This document shows positions 52,488 through 61,952 of a stretch of DNA of 64,000 bases, in pieces; the stretch's first letter is position 1; each line of letters begins with the position of its first letter. Origin of the DNA: Emticicia sp037153985 (GTDB lineage: Bacteria > Bacteroidota > Bacteroidia > Cytophagales > Spirosomataceae); the NCBI RefSeq assembly GCF_037153985.1, contig NZ_JBBAYI010000008.1, positions 186,001-250,000 on the forward strand. Direction: 5' to 3'. A program made the translations under genes and the position numbers. The notes below the pieces were generated by a model, which ran no database searches, had not been told where the DNA came from, and saw only the letters and a list, made by a program, of their open reading frames with translations.

Positions 52488-55169
52488 ATGGTTGAACCAA
52501 CTGAAAATAATTTACCCCCGCGCTGGGCCGACAAACTGTTAAGGTTTTTTCTGCCCGACGAACTGGCCGAAGAACTGCAAGGCGATATGCACGAGCAGTT
52601 TACGTATCAGGCCGAGCAACTGGGCTTTACCAAAGCCCGCTGGCTGTATGTGTGGGAGGTACTGCGGTTTTGCCGCCCTTATTTTCTGAAACGCCGTTTT
52701 TTGTCAAAATCACCTGTTGGCATTCATTCTGATACAGTACCAATCTTTTCTTTAATTATGATACGCAATTACTTTACCATCGCCTGGCGAAACCTGACCC
52801 GAAACAAGGCGTTTTCGCTCATCAACATTTTTGGCCTAGCCATTGGCATTAGCTGTTTTATGCTCATTGCCGTATTCGTATACGACGAACTCACCTATGA
52901 CCGTTATGCCGCTAACGCCGAAAAAATCTATCGGGTTAATGTGGCCGTCACAGGGAACGGAAACATAGCCACTTACCCCAATGTCGATTATGCCGTGGGC
53001 GAGGGCATGAAAAGCACTTTTCCTGAAGTTAAAGACTACGCGCAGGTATCACAAGCCACCGACTTCGTGAAATTCGGACCTAACCAGTTTAAAGAGCAGC
53101 ACCTGGCTTTTGCCTCAGCTAATTTTTTGCAAATGTTTTCGATTCCGATGTTGGAAGGAAACGCCGAAAAAGCATTGGTCGAGCCTAACACCATAGTTAT
53201 TTCAAAAGCATTGGCTACCAAATATTTCGGCGACCAAGACCCCCTCGGTAAGTCGTTGGCTATTGGTACCCAGCAAAAGGAATTTAAAGTGACTGGCCTG
53301 TTCGATAAAATACCGGATAATTCTCATTTTCATTTCGATGCTTTTATTAGTATCAGCACATGGCACGTCACAAACCCTACATGGAGTAATCTGGGGCCAT
53401 ATACTTACATAGAATTATACCCCAACGCCGACCCTCAGAAACTCGAAGCCAAGTTTCAGCAACTGGTGCTTAAATACGTAGTGCCAGAAGTACAGCGCGA
53501 CATGGGCATTAGCATTGAAGAAGCCCGCAAGTCGGTCGATACTTTCCGCTTCTTGTTACAACCCCTCACCGAACTGCATTTATATGGCGGCACCAAGTAT
53601 GAGATTGAACCCGGCGGCGATATTCAGTACGTATACATTTTTGCCGTATTGGCTATTTTTATTCTGTTGCTGGCGTGTGTCAATTTTACCAATTTATCAA
53701 CGGCACAGTCGGTCAAGCGTTCCAAAGAAGTAGGCATTCGCAAAGTGCTGGGGTCGGTTAAAAAACAACTCGTTATCCAGTTTCTGGCCGAGTCAATCTT
53801 AATTACCTCTCTGGCTATGGTGCTTGCCTATGCGTTTATCTTTTTGTTTTTGCCATATTTCAATCAGTTAGCTAATAAAACTCTCAGTTTCTGGTTTTTT
53901 CTCAACTACAAGGTAGTGCTGGCCTTACTCTTGGTGAGTTTTATTTCAGGTATTGTGGCAGGCATTTATCCGGCATTCTTCCTGTCGTCATTTAATATCA
54001 TACGCACCCTTAAAGGGGCTTTATTCAGCAAGAGCCGCCAGAAAAAACCTTTGCAAAGCAGCCTTATTGTGTTTCAGTTTACGGTGTCTACGCTGCTCAT
54101 TATTGCTACCATAGTAGTGTATCAGCAATTGCAGCACATGCAGAACAAAAAGCTGGGCTACGATAAAGACCAAGTTTTGTTCCTGCCCGATACCCGTGTG
54201 TTGGGTAGCAACCAGATGGTGTTTCAAGACCAGCTAAAACAAGATAACCGCGTGGTTTCGGCCAGTATTTCGCGCATGGTTCCGGGTAATAATAACCTCA
54301 ATGGCACACAGGTGTATCCTAAAAACGAGAAATCGAACGGGGTAGAAATCCATATCGATATTTTTAATATTGACTATGATTACATCCGTACGCTCGGCAT
54401 GAAAATCGTGCAGGGGCGGGCATTCTCCAAAGAGTTTTCAACCGATTCCTCAGGCGTAATCATCAACGAATCGGCCGTTCGTGAACTGGGCTGGAAAGGA
54501 CTAAACCCTATCGGGCGCACCATTGTGCGGTCGGGTCAGCATGAGTTTAAAGTACTGGGTGTAGTACAGGATTTCAACTATGCCTCTGTAAAGCAGAAGG
54601 TGGCACCTGCCATGATGATGCTTGGCAGAAACTACGGCGGAATGGTAATTAAATTTAATACGGCCGATGTAAACGGTTTTGTGGCCGACCTCAATAAAAA
54701 ATGGGAGTCGTTTAATCCGGCTGCACCGCTTGAATATTATTTTCTGGACGAAAAATTTGCCACCTTATATGCCGCCGAACGCCGCACTCAGCAGATATTC
54801 TCGGCCTTTGCGGTATTGGCCATCATTATTGCCAGTTTAGGTTTGTTTGCTTTATCGACCTTTATTATTGAGCAACGTAAAAAAGAAGTAGGTATCCGCA
54901 AGGTATTGGGGGCATCGGTGAGTGGCATTGTGCAGTTGCTCGTAAAAGACTTTATTGTGCTTGTGCTGATTGCCATTCTGATAGCCTCGCCTCTGGCTTG
55001 GTATGCCATGAACGAGTGGTTGCAGGATTTCGCCTATAAAATTGACATACAATGGTGGATGTTTGTACTGGCTGGTTTACTAGCCGTGCTTATAGCCTTG
55101 TTAACCGTTAGTTTTCAGGGAATCAAAGCCGCTTTAATGAATCCCGTAAAGAGCCTCAAAAGCGAATAA
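52488..55169 (+). CDS. ADOP-type FtsX/MacB-like permease 3
   Basis: This 893-residue protein has the same prefix domain with small changes (FTYQAEQLGFTK for FEHQAEQLGFTK); the shared DNA block ends at about 52700. The FtsX domains are RSKEVGIRKVLGSVKKQLVI and RKKEVGIRKVLGASVSGIVQ, and the end is MNPVKSLKSE. It starts 8 bp after permease 2. The three probably form one transcript with PadR. Confidence 0.9.
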   Translation: MVEPTENNLPPRWADKLLRFFLPDELAEELQGDMHEQFTYQAEQLGFTKARWLYVWEVLRFCRPYFLKRRFLSKSPVGIHSDTVPIFSLIMIRNYFTIAWRNLTRNKAFSLINIFGLAIGISCFMLIAVFVYDELTYDRYAANAEKIYRVNVAVTGNGNIATYPNVDYAVGEGMKSTFPEVKDYAQVSQATDFVKFGPNQFKEQHLAFASANFLQMFSIPMLEGNAEKALVEPNTIVISKALATKYFGDQDPLGKSLAIGTQQKEFKVTGLFDKIPDNSHFHFDAFISISTWHVTNPTWSNLGPYTYIELYPNADPQKLEAKFQQLVLKYVVPEVQRDMGISIEEARKSVDTFRFLLQPLTELHLYGGTKYEIEPGGDIQYVYIFAVLAIFILLLACVNFTNLSTAQSVKRSKEVGIRKVLGSVKKQLVIQFLAESILITSLAMVLAYAFIFLFLPYFNQLANKTLSFWFFLNYKVVLALLLVSFISGIVAGIYPAFFLSSFNIIRTLKGALFSKSRQKKPLQSSLIVFQFTVSTLLIIATIVVYQQLQHMQNKKLGYDKDQVLFLPDTRVLGSNQMVFQDQLKQDNRVVSASISRMVPGNNNLNGTQVYPKNEKSNGVEIHIDIFNIDYDYIRTLGMKIVQGRAFSKEFSTDSSGVIINESAVRELGWKGLNPIGRTIVRSGQHEFKVLGVVQDFNYASVKQKVAPAMMMLGRNYGGMVIKFNTADVNGFVADLNKKWESFNPAAPLEYYFLDEKFATLYAAERRTQQIFSAFAVLAIIIASLGLFALSTFIIEQRKKEVGIRKVLGASVSGIVQLLVKDFIVLVLIAILIASPLAWYAMNEWLQDFAYKIDIQWWMFVLAGLLAVLIALLTVSFQGIKAALMNPVKSLKSE

Positions 55170-55192
55170 AAACGACCTGATGCAGCAATAAC

Positions 55193-55231
55193 ACAAAGGG
55201 GGCAGGATTTTCATCTTCTGCCCCCTTTGTT
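55193..55231. terminator. Hairpin terminator after the permease operon
   Basis: ACAAAGGGGGCAG pairs with CTGCCCCCTTTGT around a loop of about 12 bases. It lies 24 bp after the permease 3 stop and 18 bp before the stop of the minus-strand vWA gene, so it may serve both. Confidence 0.75.
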
Positions 55232-55248
55232 ATGTTTCGGTGGTAGCT

Positions 55249-56292
55249 TTAATAGCAGTTGCTCGTAAGGCCGGTAGCATCGAAGGTAGTCATGTACGTG
55301 CCTTTTTTTGCGTCGTAGGCTACTACAATTACCAGCGTTACTTTGCCTGCCCTTTTAGGCGAGCAATATTCAAACAGATAATAGCTGTTGGCTTCACCTT
55401 TCACAATGCGGGCTACTTCTATAAACTTCGCTTCCAGTTCGTTTTTATTCTGCGAGAAAACCGCCCCGCTTTTGCCAATAGCACTTAAAGTTGCCTTGTC
55501 GATTTCGGTACCTAAACCAATCGTAAACAGCGTTATTTTAGGGTTTGCTCCGTTTACCTTGTTGAGTGCCACCTGTTTTGAATAACGGGCGGCTTGGTCG
55601 GTTCCGTCGGTAAAAATAATAATCGAATAAGCCGATATAACGTTATCTTTCTGTAAGTCTTTCAGGCGTTGTTCGGCCTTGTCAACCGACTTGATAACAG
55701 CCCCGTACAGGTCGGTCGATGGGTCTTTCGACAAACTGGCACTAAGTTGCTGTACGCCGTTAATCAGCAGGTTTTTGTTCGAGGTAAAATCTACCAATGT
55801 ATTCAGTTTATCTTCTCCGTCGAACCACGCAATGCCCACCTGATACGAGTCGTCGCCCGAAGTAGGCAGAATATTATTAATAAAACTGGTGGTAGAACTT
55901 TTAAGTTGAGTTAAACTGCTCGAGGTTACGCTGGCACTCAGGTCAAGCACAATAAGCGTGTTGTGTCTGAATTTCTGCGCGCTGGGCGAAAACTGCTTGT
56001 TAGCCTCACTCTCCGAAATAAGGTTCGGGCAGTCGTCATTTACGCCTTTTTCATACACCTTGAAATTACCCGTAGTTAAGCCCGACACCGGAAGAAACTT
56101 GTTAAAGTTTTCATCGACCTTTAATAGCATACTCAGCTTGCTGCTTCCGCTCACAATTTTAGGCTCGGTAATGGCCGTAATCTTTAAATCGTTATAATAA
56201 ATATTGGGGCAGTCGGGGCCGCCGGGGTTATCACATGAGTAAGAAAATAAAACAGTGATTATTAGCAGGCAACTAACAATAAATCTTCGCAT
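55249..56292 (-). CDS. vWA-domain lipoprotein
   Basis: This 347-residue protein has a lipobox (LLIITVLFSYSC). The MIDAS motif is D-x-S-x-S in LIVLDLSASVTSSSLTQL; other metal-site residues lie in YSIIIFTDGTDQAARYS. Such domains bind metal and protein partners at the cell surface. The C-terminus (YDAKKGTYMTTFDATGLTSN) is beta-rich. The gene is single, with no clear partner. The role is unknown. Confidence 0.82.
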   Translation of the reverse strand: MRRFIVSCLLIITVLFSYSCDNPGGPDCPNIYYNDLKITAITEPKIVSGSSKLSMLLKVDENFNKFLPVSGLTTGNFKVYEKGVNDDCPNLISESEANKQFSPSAQKFRHNTLIVLDLSASVTSSSLTQLKSSTTSFINNILPTSGDDSYQVGIAWFDGEDKLNTLVDFTSNKNLLINGVQQLSASLSKDPSTDLYGAVIKSVDKAEQRLKDLQKDNVISAYSIIIFTDGTDQAARYSKQVALNKVNGANPKITLFTIGLGTEIDKATLSAIGKSGAVFSQNKNELEAKFIEVARIVKGEANSYYLFEYCSPKRAGKVTLVIVVAYDAKKGTYMTTFDATGLTSNCY

Positions 56293-56426
56293 GATTGATG
56301 AATAGGTTTTAGTATGGCACGTTTAAATTTCTTTGGTCTCTGAAAAACACTCTGCTTGTTTAACGAAAAAAAACTTCAAATCTGATTAATTACCCCAAAA
56401 TATTAAAAGTATACCCCCATAGTGCT

Positions 56427-57062
56427 TTATTTTTTATCGCTCAGGGCTACTTTTATGCCAAGTGCTATCAGGGTTATGCCGCAGCATTTGTTAATGTATC
56501 CGGCAATTTTGCTGTTGTTTTTGAGCCTGACAAAAATAGCCGAGGCAAAAAACGCCAGTACAAGGCACCAGAGTGTGCCTGTAAGCACAAAAGTAATGCC
56601 GAGTAACAGAAAAGGTAAAGCCGTATGTTGTGCCTCGGGGTTGATAAACTGCGGTAGAAAAGCCATAAAAAACAAGGCTACCTTAGGGTTAAGCACATTG
56701 GTTATGATGCCGTCACGGTAAATGCGGTTGTAGCTAGGCTTTGTTTGCTGAAGGGTGGCACTGGCATTGAACGAGGCATTGCTCCTGAGCATTTGCACAC
56801 CCATATAGAGCAGGTAAATGGCTCCGGCATATTTAATAGCCGTAAAAAGCATAACAGACTGCGCAATAATAACCGATAACCCAAAAGCGGCCAGTATGGT
56901 ATGTACAACGCAGCCCGTGCTGATACCCAACGCCGACACAATACCCGCTTTTTTACCCTGTGCAATGCTTTTGCTGAGAATAAAAATGGTGTCGTTGCCG
57001 GGGGTGAGGTTTAATAATAAACCTGTTAGCAGAAAGGTCTCGAAATGGGTAATGCCTGTCAT
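56427..57062 (-). CDS. LysE/RhtB-type amino-acid exporter
   Basis: This 211-residue protein has the signature start LLTGLLLNLTPGNDTIFILS, ALGISTGCVVHTILAAFGLS, KYAGAIYLLYMGVQMLRS and NVLNPKVALFFMAFLPQFI. About six membrane helices are visible. It is an inner-membrane exporter of an amino acid or derivative. The substrate cannot be told from sequence. Confidence 0.92.
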   Translation of the reverse strand: MTGITHFETFLLTGLLLNLTPGNDTIFILSKSIAQGKKAGIVSALGISTGCVVHTILAAFGLSVIIAQSVMLFTAIKYAGAIYLLYMGVQMLRSNASFNASATLQQTKPSYNRIYRDGIITNVLNPKVALFFMAFLPQFINPEAQHTALPFLLLGITFVLTGTLWCLVLAFFASAIFVRLKNNSKIAGYINKCCGITLIALGIKVALSDKK

Positions 57063-57185
57063 GTCAGCCGGAAGTTACTGGCTGCAAAAATGCCCTAAAT
57101 TGACCTTAAAAACAAGCCCTTACCCGCAAAAAGGCATAAAACGGCTTAAATAACAGGGGTTTTGGGTAGCTCTGTAAGCATACAA

Positions 57186-60100
57186 TCAGGGCAGAACGGT
57201 CATAATCTTTTCTGCAATCTGGGTATAGGCATCTTCCCGATACTCCCATTTGTTAATGGGCTGCAAAAACCGTCTGGAGGCATCGCCTTTGTTTTCGGTA
57301 TAGTAGGGCAAAAACTGGTAGTCGGTTATGGTTGCCAGCCCTACCTGAGTTTTATGCTCATTGTCGGGGTCTTTCAAGGCACTTTCAAGACTAGCTTTAT
57401 CAATGCCTGCCAGTTCGGCCATTTTGCTGAACGATTCCCACGGAAAATGCTTCACCAGCACACACACCACCTGCTTGTTCGATTCTTTTTTTAATGCGCC
57501 AATGGTTTTGTAAAATTCCTCTTTCATGATGTAGTCAGAATTAACAAAATTGATAGAAAGCATAAAAACGATAATATCGGCCTTTTGTAGTTCGTCCTGA
57601 ATCTGCTCGTGCCACAAACCCGGTGTCAGTTCTTCACAACTCCACGATTTTGCCAACTGAAACTGTGCCAGTGGTTTCAGATATTCTTCCAGTTCCTGTT
57701 TGAAAGTAATATCCTTGTTTGAATACGAAATAAATATTCTTTTCATCTTTTGAAGAGGTTTATTGGTAAAAGCCTGAAACTGCTTCACCGGAATCTCGAT
57801 AGGCGAGGTGTCCAGTGTTTCGTCGGCCTGTTTTCGGTAACTGCTAATAGTGGCCCGTGGTTCTGTGGTTTTAACCAAATCGGCGTAGCTGATAAAAAAC
57901 TTGTCGTCTCTCGAAATATAGAGGTCCTCAGGGCAGAAAATCGCATTGTCCAGCAGGTTCTCTGGCTGCATTCGTTCTTCTGGTTTGTCTCTTGGCGTGC
58001 GCCCTTCCCTGAATGCCGCATATTCCTGTGGTTCAATATCTCCCCAGTACATAGCTAGTATGCAATAGAAAAGATACTTCGTTATTGGCTCCTGCTCATG
58101 TTGCCTGTCTTTAAAAAAAGCCAATACCCTAATCTCCAGATTTTTAAAATCAAGTTGTATCAGCACCTTGCAGCACTTCTCGAAGGTAAACAACAATTGG
58201 TTGCGCCAGAACTTCTTTTTTTCGGGTTGCCTGCCAAAAAAACATATCAACTGGTTAATCAGCCCTATGGGTAAAAACTCCCCGAACTTCAACACAAATA
58301 GAGGGCTGCCCAGCCCAAAAGTAAGCAGGTCATACTCAAGGGCCTGAGTTTCGGCCAGTGGTAAAAAATTAGGAAAAATATATTCTGTGCCACTGTTGCC
58401 GTACAGGTGTTTAAAAATAACCTTTTGTTTTTCGAGTAGCGCAATCAGGTTGGCATCATGCTTTTGCATAAGCTGTTCGGGTGCAACACCTTTATCAAAT
58501 TCATGTTCAAGTACTTCTCGTTTCAGAATATGCTCATGAATATGCGCTACCAGCCCTACCGGATTCAGCCACACTTTGTTTTTATCAATCTCAGGGTAGT
58601 AAAGCACCATTCCCTGATTATGCAATTGCTCCAGCTCAACCCGAAGCGACTCCATTTGTGCCTCTCCGGTTTTGTTTTGTGGGGTATACACCTTGCGTAA
58701 ACTATGAATATCAACCGCTTGTATATCCTGTGCCTGAAATATATGTTTCAAAAAAGCCACATACCACGCACTTTCCTGCTTAATTATCCGCTTGCGTGTA
58801 ATAAGTGCCTGCACCGAGGCTTTCAGGTAGGCTAATGAAGCCTTGTTTTGGGCAAAGTCATCTTTTTCATTCAAGCAAACATAAAACCTGTTTTCTACGC
58901 CTTTGTTGGGGGCAATGGTTGGGTATAAGGGCGGCGCATCTGCTGTGGCATGGGTCTGTATCAGCAAAACGGGGTCAGGCGCCTGTTTTTCCAGATGCCT
59001 TTTCATCCCAAGCCAGTAAGGCACACTAAAATGGTGGTTCAGCAGTTGGTTAGTGTCGGTGCTAGTATGTGTATAGTTGGTTTCGGGCTGCCAGAGCAGT
59101 AAATAAACCGAACCACTACTCAGAAAAGCCCGATAAATGCCGTGGTAGTAGTCCTGCCCACCAAAATCATAAAAAATAGCTTCGGGGGTAGCACTATCTT
59201 TTGGGTAGGCTTCCACTTTCAGCACGTGTGTGCTATTGCCTTTATAGCTATGTTTGTCAGTTTGTAAAAAATGCAACAAACTTGATTTACCACTGCCATG
59301 GTTGCCCAATAACAAAACTTTGGCAGGTAATATTATGTTTGTTTTTGGAGTTTCCTCCACCTCTCTCGCCAACAGATTTTTAATAACCGGTAAATGATTA
59401 TCAGAGGGGGGTAATGTTAAGCCATTTTTGAAAATTACAGGATTGTTATTGATAGATAAATAATAAAGTTGGTCTAAGGAACGTAAAGGTTTAATATCTT
59501 GTATTTTATTGTAACTTATGTATAGCGTATGTAATTGGCTAAGGGTACTTAAGCTACTAATATCAAGAATTTGATTTAAGTCAAGGTGTAATTTCTGTAA
59601 TTGAATAAGACTATTCAAAGGACTAATATCTGTGAGTTGATTATTGCTAAGGTCTAATATCTTTAAGTTAACAAGGCTATTCAAAGAGCTAATATCAGTA
59701 AGTTGATTATGGTTAAGGACTAATATCTGTAACTGTCCAAGTCTACTCAAAGGGCTAATATTTTTGAGTCGATTATTTGTAAGGTATAATTCCTGTAATT
59801 GCCCAAGGCTACTCAAAGTGCTAATATCTTTGAGTTGATTATTGCTAAGGGATAACTCTAGTAAGTTAATAATGCTACTCAAAGGTCTAATATCAGTGAG
59901 TTGATTATTTGTAAGGTATAACTCCTGTAAGTTAATAAGGCTACTCAAAGGTCTAATATCAGTAAGTTGATTATCGCTAAGATCTAATGTCTGTAATTTT
60001 CTAAGACCACTTAGGTTACTAATATCTGTGAGCTGTGTGGATTGGAGATATAATTTTTGTAACTGAGGTAATTTTTCTAAAATAGCTAATTCTTGCCCAA

Positions 60101-60308
60101 TAAACTCATTGTTTCTTCCCTTATTTAATGAAGACTCCCAGTATCCTTTTTCATTATAGTACCCTCTACCTAAATTCAAGCCTTTCAACCATGTGCATTC
60201 TGCCAATTCGCTTGGTAGTTCGTGTTTAAGGCCACAGTTGCCTAAATCCAGAAATGGGGCTTCGGTGCGTTTGTTTTCTTCTATCCGGCGCAGGGCGAGG
60301 TCAGTCAT
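57186..60308 (-). CDS. LRR - Roc GTPase - COR - TIR protein (Roco-TIR)
   Basis: This 1040-residue protein has about 11 leucine-rich repeats of 22 residues at about 80-320 (LDLSDNQLTDIRPLSSLINL pattern). A Roc GTPase follows with the P-loop GNHGSGKSSLLHF near residue 335 and YDFGGQDYYHG near 380; its G4 position reads THAT. A COR-type region lies at about 500-800. The C-terminal TIR domain is at about 855-1000 (KRIFISYSNKDITFKQELEE, SWSCEELTPGLWHEQIQDEL). The TIR has a Glu in NSDYIMKEEFYK at the usual catalytic helix. Bacterial LRR-Roc-TIR proteins recall NLR-type sensors, and some TIR proteins act in anti-phage defence by cutting NAD. That role is not shown here. Confidence 0.85.
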   Translation of the reverse strand: MTDLALRRIEENKRTEAPFLDLGNCGLKHELPSELAECTWLKGLNLGRGYYNEKGYWESSLNKGRNNEFIGQELAILEKLPQLQKLYLQSTQLTDISNLSGLRKLQTLDLSDNQLTDIRPLSSLINLQELYLTNNQLTDIRPLSSIINLLELSLSNNQLKDISTLSSLGQLQELYLTNNRLKNISPLSRLGQLQILVLNHNQLTDISSLNSLVNLKILDLSNNQLTDISPLNSLIQLQKLHLDLNQILDISSLSTLSQLHTLYISYNKIQDIKPLRSLDQLYYLSINNNPVIFKNGLTLPPSDNHLPVIKNLLAREVEETPKTNIILPAKVLLLGNHGSGKSSLLHFLQTDKHSYKGNSTHVLKVEAYPKDSATPEAIFYDFGGQDYYHGIYRAFLSSGSVYLLLWQPETNYTHTSTDTNQLLNHHFSVPYWLGMKRHLEKQAPDPVLLIQTHATADAPPLYPTIAPNKGVENRFYVCLNEKDDFAQNKASLAYLKASVQALITRKRIIKQESAWYVAFLKHIFQAQDIQAVDIHSLRKVYTPQNKTGEAQMESLRVELEQLHNQGMVLYYPEIDKNKVWLNPVGLVAHIHEHILKREVLEHEFDKGVAPEQLMQKHDANLIALLEKQKVIFKHLYGNSGTEYIFPNFLPLAETQALEYDLLTFGLGSPLFVLKFGEFLPIGLINQLICFFGRQPEKKKFWRNQLLFTFEKCCKVLIQLDFKNLEIRVLAFFKDRQHEQEPITKYLFYCILAMYWGDIEPQEYAAFREGRTPRDKPEERMQPENLLDNAIFCPEDLYISRDDKFFISYADLVKTTEPRATISSYRKQADETLDTSPIEIPVKQFQAFTNKPLQKMKRIFISYSNKDITFKQELEEYLKPLAQFQLAKSWSCEELTPGLWHEQIQDELQKADIIVFMLSINFVNSDYIMKEEFYKTIGALKKESNKQVVCVLVKHFPWESFSKMAELAGIDKASLESALKDPDNEHKTQVGLATITDYQFLPYYTENKGDASRRFLQPINKWEYREDAYTQIAEKIMTVLP

Positions 60309-60838
60309 AGCAAATTTTTAAGTGTTTTCTGGGTTGGCTAGCTTATTCGCTTTGCCTATACCCAAAAATAAAATTAATTTACTGTTATGCAAAATAAGTA
60401 GCTTTAAAAATGGCTTTCTGCTTGTATTTAATACGGCTGTTAATATACGTACAGCCAGCGTAGCGCAGCTATCAATGGAGTAGGGGCTAATAAACTCAAA
60501 GAGGCTATCTCGGAAACGAAGCTCCGAAATAACCTCTTCAGGCAAATCAAAACGGGCTGTCCAAGTGGCAGGCGTTTCGTCAATAGCGTGCTTATAGTGG
60601 TTAAGATTAACTCCTTAAAATTAGGTATTTATCGATAAATAAAAAAAACGCAAAATCCAAATAGTTACGTAACGGGCAAAAAACACGAGCAAACCGTGTT
60701 TTTCTGCGCTATATGCCTGATTAAGAATTTATTAATAAAGTATCTGACCCCACCCAACTGGCCGATGGAACATTTTTTTAATGACAAATAGCTACACCAA
60801 ATCAGTTTATTTGTGTTATAAATAAAAACGATACGATT
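60309..60838. other. Gap upstream of the aldolase; possible gene fragment
   Basis: The minus-strand frame at about 60318-60605 reads HYKHAIDETPATWTARFDLP, then EEVISELRFRDSLFEFISPY and SIDSCATLAVRILTAVLNTS. It has no clear start and no family I recognise. It may be a remnant of a longer gene. The rest of the gap is AT-rich. No terminator is evident. Confidence 0.3.
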
Positions 60839-61897
60839 ATGAGCTATCAGAAAATTATCGATTATCTGGGCAAAGATGCCGACTACTTGTTGAAGCACAC
60901 CAGCAAAACCATCAGCAAGGAGTTGTTGCACGTGCCGTCGCCAAATTATCTTGACGAGGTTTTTGCACCCAGCAACCGCAGCATTCCGGTGCTACGTAGC
61001 TTGGCTACACTCTATGGGCATGGGCGGCTGGCTAATACGGGTTTTTTGTCGATTCTGCCTATTGACCAGGGCATTGAGCATACGGCGGGGGCTTCGTTCG
61101 CCAAAAATCCGATTTATTTCGACCCCGAAAATATTATCCGTCTGGCTATGGAAGGCGGTTGTAATGCCGTAGCCACTACCATCGGGAATCTGGCCATCGT
61201 AGCCCGCAAATACGCGCACAAGATTCCGTTTGTAGTAAAACTCAACCATAACGAATTGCTTACGTACCCCACCAAGTATGAGCAGATTATGTTCGGAACC
61301 GTTGAAGACGCATGGAAACTAGGCGCGGTGGCTGTTGGCGCAACTATTTATTTTGGGTCGGAAGGCTCAAACCGCCAGATTATCGAAGTAGCTCAGGCTT
61401 TTGAAAAAGCCCACGAGCTAGGCATGGCTACCATTTTGTGGTGTTATACGCGCAACAATGCCTTCAAGAAAGACGGCGTTAATTACGAAACCGCCGCCGA
61501 TATTACGGGGCAGGCCAACCATCTGGGGGTTACTATTCAGGCCGATGTAATTAAACAGAAAATACCCGATGTTAACGGTGGTTTTACGGCCATTGATTTC
61601 TCGAAAAGCAGCCCGCTGATGTATACCCAACTGGCCTCAGACCACCCCATCGACCTATGCCGGTATCAGGTAGCTAATTGCTACATGGGGCGTATCGGGC
61701 TGATTAACTCAGGCGGGGAGTCAAAAGGGGAGTCTGACCTGCAAGAGGCCGTCAGAACGGCAGTTATCAACAAGCGCGCTGGAGGCATGGGCCTGATTCT
61801 GGGCCGAAAGGCTTTTCAACGCCCTTTCAATGAAGGCGTGGCCCTGTTGAATGCCGTGCAGGATGTATATTTAGCCAAAGAAATTGATTTGGCCTGA
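60839..61897 (+). CDS. fbaB: Class I fructose-bisphosphate aldolase (DhnA/FbaB type)
   Basis: This 352-residue protein has the family start region (GFLSILPIDQGIEHTAGASF). Lys in the sheet (VVKLNHNELLTYPTKYEQ) and the Schiff-base Lys in TIQADVIKQKIP are visible. Glycine-rich GGESKGESDLQEAVRTAVIN and MGLILGRKAFQRPF bind phosphate. It cleaves fructose 1,6-bisphosphate into two triose phosphates in glycolysis and gluconeogenesis. It stands alone and is closed by a hairpin terminator at 61911. Confidence 0.93.
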   Translation: MSYQKIIDYLGKDADYLLKHTSKTISKELLHVPSPNYLDEVFAPSNRSIPVLRSLATLYGHGRLANTGFLSILPIDQGIEHTAGASFAKNPIYFDPENIIRLAMEGGCNAVATTIGNLAIVARKYAHKIPFVVKLNHNELLTYPTKYEQIMFGTVEDAWKLGAVAVGATIYFGSEGSNRQIIEVAQAFEKAHELGMATILWCYTRNNAFKKDGVNYETAADITGQANHLGVTIQADVIKQKIPDVNGGFTAIDFSKSSPLMYTQLASDHPIDLCRYQVANCYMGRIGLINSGGESKGESDLQEAVRTAVINKRAGGMGLILGRKAFQRPFNEGVALLNAVQDVYLAKEIDLA

Positions 61898-61910
61898 TAC
61901 CGTCAGAAAA

Positions 61911-61952
61911 CAACAATTGCGAGATTTTACAAGAATCTCGCAATTGTTGTTT
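61911..61952. terminator. Terminator after the aldolase
   Basis: CAACAATTGCGAGATT pairs with AATCTCGCAATTGTTG around TTACAAG and ends in TTT. The arm sequence ATTGCGAGATT is shared with the hairpin at 43881. Confidence 0.75.

Noticed and set aside
60318..60545. 75-codon minus-strand frame upstream of the aldolase
   Set aside because: It opens without a clear start, continues upstream without one and matches no family, so it is listed only as a possible fragment.
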